From Methanosarcinales archaeon (GTDB taxonomy: Archaea; Halobacteriota; Syntropharchaeia; Alkanophagales; Methanospirareceae): 12,408 bases of DNA. The DNA is taken from assembly GCA_025464645.1 (NCBI GenBank), contig JAODGF010000166.1, positions 1 through 12,408 on the forward strand, written 5' to 3'. The notes below the pieces were generated by a model that saw only the letters and a program-made list of their open reading frames with translations, was not told the DNA's origin and ran no database searches. A program made the translations under genes and the position numbers. Below are positions 7,724 through 12,408 of the stretch, one piece after another. Positions within the stretch are counted from its first letter, which is position 1. Each line of letters begins with the position of its first letter.

Positions 7724-8716
7724 ATGGATTTAGTTAATGTTGGGATTGACGCGACGATATTCCTCCTGAAACTAATCCTGCTCATATATGTTGGTTTATT
7801 TCTGGCATTTATAGCGTGCAGAAGGGAAAAATTGTTGAGAATGGGCTTCATATTTAAGCCTTTGACGAGAATAAGTAAACTGCCAATGTGTTGTAGCTTC
7901 TATTTCCTTATGACCCTGATCAACCTCACCTCGTCAACTCCTACATTATTGGGATTCCACAAACAGGGCCTGGTTAGCAAGGATGAACAAGTTATTGCTG
8001 CTACAATCACTGCTGGACTACCTATTATGTTCTGGTACGTGCTTTTTTTCACGGGACCAATTGCAGTAGGCGTATTTGGAATAAAGAACGGGCTTCTTTT
8101 TCTCGTTGTTTGGGTCACCATAGGTTTAGTAGAAACGATAATGGGGGTAATTTATGGAAGATTAAGGATTCCGGAAGTGCCACAAGAGGAATATGTGATT
8201 GGCAATGGGGATGGCATTCCCAACGAGGATGAAAAAGAAAGTGTAGACTTTAAACAGGAGATAAAAGACGCAGTCAAAGATAGTCTTAGAACGCTGTTGC
8301 AAATATTGAAAGTCCTTGTGCCAGTGATATTCCTGCTCTACATAATAATAAGCAGCGAAACCATAATGGCTCGCGTTAACGAGGCATTGCTGCCGATAGC
8401 AGGGGTGTTGCCCCTGGAAAGTGAAGCAGTTCCAATAGCACTGATGGCTGCGTTTAATCTCATCGTCGCGATCAGTGTGGCACAGCAATTGATCGTGAAT
8501 GGACTGCCAGTAATAGACACATTCATGGCAATCGTTGCAGGAATGTTTCTATACAACCTTTTTGAAGTATTCCACACGCTCATTCCCTATAACGTCTCCT
8601 TCTTTGGCAAAAAGCTGGGATTGAAAGTAGCGATAGCGTCATTTTTGGCAATCGGAGTAAGTGATCTGGTAGTTATTATGATGCTGTGGTGCGTAAAAGC
8701 TTTTGTTTCCGTTTAG
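7724..8716 (+). CDS. Gate-domain (nucleoside-recognition family) integral membrane protein
   Basis: A 330-residue polytopic membrane protein of the gate/nucleoside-recognition type found in many methanogens. I count about eight hydrophobic segments, near residues 8-31, 55-70, 90-115, 118-143, 196-216, 228-255, 262-285 and 300-326. A charged, presumably cytoplasmic loop at about 148-192 (PQEEYVIGNGDG and an acidic/basic helix) splits the protein into two halves, as in FeoB-like gate domains. Conserved-looking features are the NLTSSTPTLLGF segment (67-78) and the TAGLPIMFWY segment (96-105). The start at 7724 is chosen for GAGGGGGAG at 7708-7716; a longer frame from 7682 would lie inside the upstream gene. 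It likely moves a small solute or metal across the cytoplasmic membrane. It closes the first operon. Confidence 0.78.
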   Translation: MDLVNVGIDATIFLLKLILLIYVGLFLAFIACRREKLLRMGFIFKPLTRISKLPMCCSFYFLMTLINLTSSTPTLLGFHKQGLVSKDEQVIAATITAGLPIMFWYVLFFTGPIAVGVFGIKNGLLFLVVWVTIGLVETIMGVIYGRLRIPEVPQEEYVIGNGDGIPNEDEKESVDFKQEIKDAVKDSLRTLLQILKVLVPVIFLLYIIISSETIMARVNEALLPIAGVLPLESEAVPIALMAAFNLIVAISVAQQLIVNGLPVIDTFMAIVAGMFLYNLFEVFHTLIPYNVSFFGKKLGLKVAIASFLAIGVSDLVVIMMLWCVKAFVSV

Positions 8717-8735
8717 GTAATATTTATTACCCAAA
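8712..8735 (+). promoter_or_regulatory. Operator-like palindrome upstream of the second transcription unit
   Basis: TTTAGGTAATA (8712-8722) and TATTACCCAAA (8725-8735) form inverted arms that match at 10 of 11 positions around a TT centre; the inner seven are perfect. The site overlaps the stop of the gate-domain gene and ends 7 bases before the TATA box. The geometry suits a dimeric repressor or activator, for example a metal-responsive DtxR/MntR-like regulator, which would fit the downstream transport gene. The regulator identity is inferred. A terminator stem is the alternative, but there is no T-tract after it. Confidence 0.5.
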
Positions 8736-8742
8736 ATGAAGG

Positions 8743-8751
8743 TTATAAATA
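8743..8751 (+). promoter_or_regulatory. Archaeal TATA box
   Basis: TTATAAATA sits in the 71-base gap between the gate-domain gene and the binding-protein fragment. With the usual archaeal spacing the transcript would begin near 8768-8778, about 10-20 bases before the ATG at 8788. This suggests a separate transcription unit for the genes from 8788 onward. Confidence 0.55.
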
Positions 8752-8787
8752 GGAACAATAAGAAGTGTTTGTCGTAGGGAAAAGAAA

Positions 8788-9528
8788 ATGGGAATCAGTA
8801 TCTTAAATGGAATAGCCATAATCGGAAGGTCTTTGCAAAAACTGACATTTATGTGTCAGCAGTTCTTTCTCCTTAAAAGCCAAAATACAGATGCGATTAT
8901 AGAAAAGCTCGTGAAATTTGGCTACTTCATAGAAAAAAAAGATGATGAGGGGCATTATATCCACGATTTCCGTAATAAATATAACAATCTTATTAAAGCA
9001 CGAACAGAAAAGCTAACAGAAGAAGAGAAGCCAAAAGTGTGGCTTGTTCCGGATTCCGATGGCAAATGTGCATATTGCGCTAAATCGTATGCTCATCAGA
9101 TGCTTGGCATAAGCGGCGGAAGGAACATATTTGCTGATATACCTGAGATCGTGATTGAAATAAATCCGGAAGAGGTAACTACGAAAAACCCCGATGTCAT
9201 TATCGGATATTTATCGGGAAAAGATGCAGGAGACATATCAAAAATAAAGGCGTTGTGGGAAGATATGATGAATCGTCCAGAACTAGCTGATGTAAATGCG
9301 GTGAAAACCGGAAGAATTTACATGATAGACCAAAATTTACAATATGGACTATACTATCCAGTAGCGGTAGCATATTGGGCGAAGTGGATACATCCAAGTC
9401 TCTTCGACAACTTAAATCCACTGGTAATCCATGAGGAATTTCAGACAAAATTCGGTACAATAGATTATAATTTATATAAACGCAGGGTATTTGTGTATCA
9501 TCCTGAACAGCATCCAGGTGGTAAGTAA
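8788..9528 (+). pseudogene. Truncated ABC transporter substrate-binding protein (iron/cobalamin type)
   Basis: A 246-residue product that matches only the second half of FepB/BtuF-type binding proteins, normally about 350-400 residues in archaea. From about residue 33 it has the inter-lobe helix (EKLVKFGYFIEKKDD), the HDFRNKYNNLIKARTEKL helix, QMLGISGGRNIFADIP (103-118), NPEEVTTKNPDVIIGY (126-141), then a GRIYMI-type strand and an ending with YWAKWIHPSLFDNLNP. The N-terminal lobe, signal peptide and lipobox are missing. The first 32 residues look unrelated and are mildly hydrophobic. Only 71 bases separate it from the previous gene, so the missing half is not nearby. Without the first lobe it cannot form the usual ligand cleft. 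It is nonetheless preceded by a good TATA box, so it may be transcribed. A CAYC pair (Cys94, Cys97) is notable. No permease gene is present in the window. Confidence 0.8.
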
Positions 9529-9533
9529 GAGCA

Positions 9534-9560
9534 TAAAAAATGAGACAAATAGCATTTTAT
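9534..9560 (+). repeat. 27-bp direct repeat, copy 2
   Basis: Exact copy of 459-485, placed 5 bases after the stop of the binding-protein fragment. The two copies are direct repeats 9,075 bp apart and bracket everything from H1 to the binding-protein fragment. Confidence 0.9.
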
Positions 9561-9623
9561 AAGATAATTAAAACAAAGGGAGGATTGGCACATGAGTTTC
9601 ATATCTCTGATTGGACATGGTGA
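9540..9623 (+). pseudogene. Remnant of a NifH-like gene start before D2
   Basis: The ATG at 9540 is followed by the same seven codons that begin H1 (MRQIAFY), then the match ends and an unrelated 20-codon tail runs into D2 in another frame before a TGA at 9621-9623. The seven codons match H1 and not H2, which reads YREIAFY with different codons. The natural reading is that a nifH once stood directly before D2, as nifH commonly precedes nifD, and was lost except for its first bases. A recombination junction involving H1 itself is the alternative. Confidence 0.5.
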
Positions 9624-11160
9624 CAGATATTACTCAAGGGTGCTGAATCAAGCAACGCAATATGGGATAGATTGCAAAATATACGGTGCGATATGCACGA
9701 TTTCCGAAATAAAAAATGCCATACCTTTGATTCACGGTCCAAAAGGCTGTGCTTACTATCCGCGATTTTTTCCGCCAGACGCGATAAGAATGAAGCTTTT
9801 AACTGAGCGAGATTATCCACCGATATATTCCACTGCAATGACCGAATCGCAGGTGATATACGGCGGTGAGAAGAGGCTTGAAGATGCTATTTTAGAACTG
9901 GACAGGAAAGAAAAGCCCGAATTAATAGGCGTAATCGGGTCATGTGTGCCTGCAATTATTGGTGATGATTTGGAGAGTGTAATCACAAAAATAAAAGACA
10001 AAGTGGGAGCAAAAATTATATCAACTCCTTCGGCAGGCTACGACGATGAAAGAGCGGAAAACATTGATGACCTTGCAATAGACACGTTAAATGCCTGGAA
10101 AGATGAAACTAAAAAAGAAGAGATAAAATTTGGTATTGAAAGGTGTGGAAGACTGGATGCGATGTATTCGATCGTGGAGCAATTGACGGAAGATACAGAT
10201 ACGATAGAGAAATCGGTGAACATAGACACTTTTGGGCGGCTTCACTATTATGAAGACTTAAAAGGAGAGATAGATGAAATAAGAGCAGTGCTGAATAGGA
10301 TGGGTGTTCGAGTGAATACAGTATTCCCCGGTTGTTCGGTAAGCGATATACGGAGAATGCCTGCTGCAGAGTTGAACTTCATGCGAAGAAGCGAGAATGC
10401 CGCGAATTTTATGAAGAAGAAATATGGTATTGATTACCTGTTTGACCCGTTGTGCGTGCGATATGCGGGTTTGGGCGGCATAGAAAGGTTCTACATAGAC
10501 ATAGCATCGCGATTCAATATAGAAGGCGAAGCAGAGGCGGTTTTGAGGAACGAGAAATTGTTATTAGAGGGGAAATTAAAGAAAATCAGAAAAGCGCTGA
10601 AAGACAAAACGTTTTCCGTGGTGCTAGTGCCAATGACGGTTTCAGTTGAATACCTGAAGGTGCTTGAATTTATCGGTTTGAAGATAAAGAAGTTGTTTAT
10701 CAATACGGAATGGTTAGAGCGTTTTGGAACGAAAAAAGAATACACACTTGACCTTGCGAATAAGCTCAGCGAACTTGCATACGGATTAGGTATAGGCATT
10801 GAAGAGGTATTTATTAACTTAGATGTTTTTGATGAAATAGAAAAGTCGAAAGATGTGGATTTATCCATTATAGATACACTTCAGTATGATGAAGAAAGAG
10901 TAATGCTATACGAGAGCAAAGGACTAAGAGCACTTTCGCCATCATTACATGCGGGTTATTCGCCTTACAGGATTTCGTATAAGATGATGGAAAGACTGGG
11001 CGAGGCGATTGTAACAGGGATACGGAGCAGGGTGCCCGAAGGGAAAAGGAAACTGTTATATTTCCACTACGGCGTGGATGGTTGGCGTTTTCCATGTTTT
11101 AAAGACACATTGCATTGCCGGATTTGCTGGGAGGAGATGATGAATATATGGAGACAGTAA
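9592..11160 (+). CDS. NifD-like catalytic subunit D2 (nitrogenase component 1 family)
   Basis: A 522-residue component-1 protein. All three P-cluster-type cysteines of NifD-like chains are in place: Cys28 (CKIYGA), Cys53 (IHGPKGC) and Cys118 (GSCVPAIIGDD); Cys35 is an extra one nearby. VIYGGEK at 88-94 is the usual motif. The FeMo-co ligands are absent: the Cys275 region reads LNFMRRSEN and the His442 region has no matching His. The C-terminus carries an unusual Cys-x6-Cys-x2-Cys group (Cys502, Cys509, Cys512) that could hold metal or an extra Fe-S cluster. GGGAGG at 9578-9583 precedes the ATG by 8 bases. It differs clearly from D1 in sequence and cysteine set, so the two pairs probably do different jobs. 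Its 3' end overlaps K2. No intact nifH precedes it, so it must borrow H1, H2 or a reductase outside the window. Confidence 0.88.
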   Translation: MSFISLIGHGDRYYSRVLNQATQYGIDCKIYGAICTISEIKNAIPLIHGPKGCAYYPRFFPPDAIRMKLLTERDYPPIYSTAMTESQVIYGGEKRLEDAILELDRKEKPELIGVIGSCVPAIIGDDLESVITKIKDKVGAKIISTPSAGYDDERAENIDDLAIDTLNAWKDETKKEEIKFGIERCGRLDAMYSIVEQLTEDTDTIEKSVNIDTFGRLHYYEDLKGEIDEIRAVLNRMGVRVNTVFPGCSVSDIRRMPAAELNFMRRSENAANFMKKKYGIDYLFDPLCVRYAGLGGIERFYIDIASRFNIEGEAEAVLRNEKLLLEGKLKKIRKALKDKTFSVVLVPMTVSVEYLKVLEFIGLKIKKLFINTEWLERFGTKKEYTLDLANKLSELAYGLGIGIEEVFINLDVFDEIEKSKDVDLSIIDTLQYDEERVMLYESKGLRALSPSLHAGYSPYRISYKMMERLGEAIVTGIRSRVPEGKRKLLYFHYGVDGWRFPCFKDTLHCRICWEEMMNIWRQ

Positions 11161-12383
11161 AAGGTTATGGGGTAGTAGGTGGGAGAAATGGAAGAGATAA
11201 AAAAATGGCGGTGTCTATACCTTCTCAAGGATGTGAGTTGCTTGGTGCTTACCGAGTTGCTGTGGCACTCAAAGATTGTGTCGTTATGATACATGGGCCA
11301 ACAGGTTGCCATTATGGTCCCAATTTCTTAGAGGTCTTGAGTAACAACCTCTTAAGCAGCGGGACCGTAAGCGCTATGCGGGATAGAAGTGTTATTTATG
11401 GCGGGATAGAGAATTTAGAAAAGGCAATAGCTGTAACGAGGAAATATTATAAGAACAAGAAGATAATCGTTTTGTCTTCATACGTGCCTTCGATCATAGG
11501 AGATGACCTTGAATTTGTAGATGCAGATATTTGTTTAGATTGTGGCGGCTTTGGACCGATGTGGCAAGGTATGGAGAAGTTCCTTGAGCATATAGGTGAT
11601 TTTATTATAAATGAAGATCACAGCAAAAATAATGAGAAACGTCAGATAAACCTTATAAACCTCATAGGCTTTCAGGAGGATGTTGCAGGAGGTAAAGAGG
11701 ATTTAGAAGAAATAAGGAGTATTTTACATCTTTGCAATATTAATACAAACGTTATTCCTGATTCTCTTGAGAGGTTGAAATATGCAAAACATGCGGCATT
11801 GAATGTTGTGTTTGGTTATGGGATAAAACTTGCACAAAAGATGGAGCGAGAATGGGGAATTCCCTATGTGGTTATAGATTATCCTTATGGTGTTGAGGGT
11901 TTAAAGAGCTTTATTGAGACGATTCATCGGCATAGCGGATTCAATTTTGATATTAGCCAGCGAATTTTTGATGAAATTTATGATAGATTAAAGAGATATA
12001 GGGACTATCTCCCACTATTTTATGAGGCTTCGGCTTGCGTTGTTGGTGACCTTCCGAGAATAAGTGGATTAAGCAGATTTCTGGAAGAAGAGTTAGGTAT
12101 GAATGTGGAATTGGCATTTGAGACTTCATCCGCGATAGAAAAATTTGGGGTTCCATGTTCAAAATTCGTAGAAACGTATGAGGCGTTTGCAGATGAAATG
12201 AATAACTCAGACCCGAAGGCATTGTTTGGCACAGATGAAGAGAGGAGAATACGAAGCGACACGATTGTTCTTGCTTTTCCATCTTTTACAAGGATGTCTT
12301 TTGTTCCATACATGGGTAAGGGAACATTAAATCTGATCTCTGACATATACGAGAGGATAATAAGAGATGTGTGGATTAAATGA
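11148..12383 (+). CDS. NifK-like subunit K2 (nitrogenase component 1 family)
   Basis: A 411-residue component-1 protein, similar in length to K1. It keeps two of three NifK P-cluster-type cysteines: Cys29 (GCELLGAY) and Cys54 (IHGPTGC). The two are 25 residues apart, exactly as Cys70 and Cys95 are in NifK. At the Cys153 position it has Tyr112 (SSYVPSIIGDD). Further cysteines occur at DICLDCGGF, shortly after. With D2 this makes five canonical ligands. I chose the ATG at 11148, which overlaps the end of D2 and follows GGGAGGAG at 11129-11136; ATGs at 11115 and 11205 are alternatives, and conserved sequence only begins near the latter. It should pair with D2 in a DK-like complex. Confidence 0.86.
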   Translation: METVKGYGVVGGRNGRDKKMAVSIPSQGCELLGAYRVAVALKDCVVMIHGPTGCHYGPNFLEVLSNNLLSSGTVSAMRDRSVIYGGIENLEKAIAVTRKYYKNKKIIVLSSYVPSIIGDDLEFVDADICLDCGGFGPMWQGMEKFLEHIGDFIINEDHSKNNEKRQINLINLIGFQEDVAGGKEDLEEIRSILHLCNINTNVIPDSLERLKYAKHAALNVVFGYGIKLAQKMEREWGIPYVVIDYPYGVEGLKSFIETIHRHSGFNFDISQRIFDEIYDRLKRYRDYLPLFYEASACVVGDLPRISGLSRFLEEELGMNVELAFETSSAIEKFGVPCSKFVETYEAFADEMNNSDPKALFGTDEERRIRSDTIVLAFPSFTRMSFVPYMGKGTLNLISDIYERIIRDVWIK

Positions 12384-12408
12384 GGGAAGCATGGAACAGA
12401 AGGAAGTG
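12380..12408 (+). CDS. Start of a further gene, cut by the window edge
   Basis: Two starts are possible. An ATG at 12380 overlaps the K2 stop as ATGA and would read MREAWNRRK. An ATG at 12391 follows GAGGGA at 12382-12387 and would read MEQKEV. Either suggests that the D2-K2 unit continues, but too little is present to name the product. Confidence 0.4.

Noticed and set aside
8712..8735. Transcription terminator after the gate-domain gene
   Set aside because: The stem is AT-rich, overlaps the stop codon and is not followed by a T-run; its position before a TATA box fits an operator better, though termination is not excluded.
459..9560. Insertion sequence or composite transposon bounded by the 27-bp repeats
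   Set aside because: The repeats are a piece of coding sequence in direct orientation, without terminal inverted repeats, and no transposase or integrase lies between them.
10491..10868. 125-codon open frame on the minus strand inside D2
   Set aside because: It lies wholly within a well-supported gene, is Ser/Phe/Asn-rich as expected from antisense of Lys/Glu-rich coding sequence, and has no recognisable domain.
1..12408. CRISPR arrays, tRNA or rRNA genes
   Set aside because: No regularly spaced repeats and no tRNA- or rRNA-like sequence were seen; nearly all of the window is protein coding.

Overview
The window reads as archaeal DNA, most likely from the methanogen or methane-oxidiser side of the Euryarchaeota. 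The evidence is tightly packed same-strand genes with ATGA stop/start overlaps, an archaeal-type TATA box (TTATAAATA) in the one clear intergenic promoter region, GGAGG-type ribosome binding sites, and a protein set typical of those lineages (NifH/NifDK-like proteins, a gate-domain membrane protein, remnants of an iron/cobalamin-type ABC transporter). No rRNA or taxonomic marker is present, so a lineage such as ANME-1/Methanophagales or Methanosarcinales is only a guess. All recognisable genes are on the + strand.

The core is a nitrogenase-superfamily locus with two NifH-like reductases (H1 465-1346; H2 5250-6152) and two NifD/NifK-like pairs (D1/K1 2479-5224; D2/K2 9592-12383). Neither D protein keeps the two residues that hold FeMo-co in true nitrogenase (Cys275 and His442 of Azotobacter NifD). 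I also see no nifE, nifN or nifB here. This is therefore a nitrogenase-like redox system of unknown substrate. By position, D1/K1 keeps three of the six P-cluster-type cysteines and D2/K2 keeps five, so the two pairs probably carry different Fe-S clusters.

Layout: 1-326, C-terminal remnant of an ABC transporter ATPase; 327-464, leader with an inverted repeat and a possible 30-codon ORF whose stop overlaps the H1 start; 465-8716, a likely polycistronic unit of H1, a C-terminal methyltransferase fragment, an alpha/beta hydrolase, D1, K1, H2, two tandem SAM methyltransferases and a gate-domain membrane protein; 8712-8751, an operator-like palindrome followed by a TATA box; 8788-9528, a substrate-binding-protein gene lacking its N-terminal lobe; 9534-9560, a 27-bp exact copy of the H1 start region; 9592-12383, D2 and K2; 12380-12408, the start of a further gene cut by the window edge.

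The likely logic is that the NifH-like proteins pass electrons with ATP hydrolysis to the DK-like pairs, which reduce a small molecule, while the methyltransferases and hydrolase modify it and the membrane protein and former ABC transporter move it or a metal. Known NifHDK-like enzymes outside nitrogen fixation act on tetrapyrroles (BchLNB, BchXYZ, CfbCD) or organosulfur compounds (methylthio-alkane reductase). Four gene remnants (ABC ATPase, methyltransferase, binding protein, nifH start) suggest a locus built by duplication of a transporter-H-D-K module followed by deletions.
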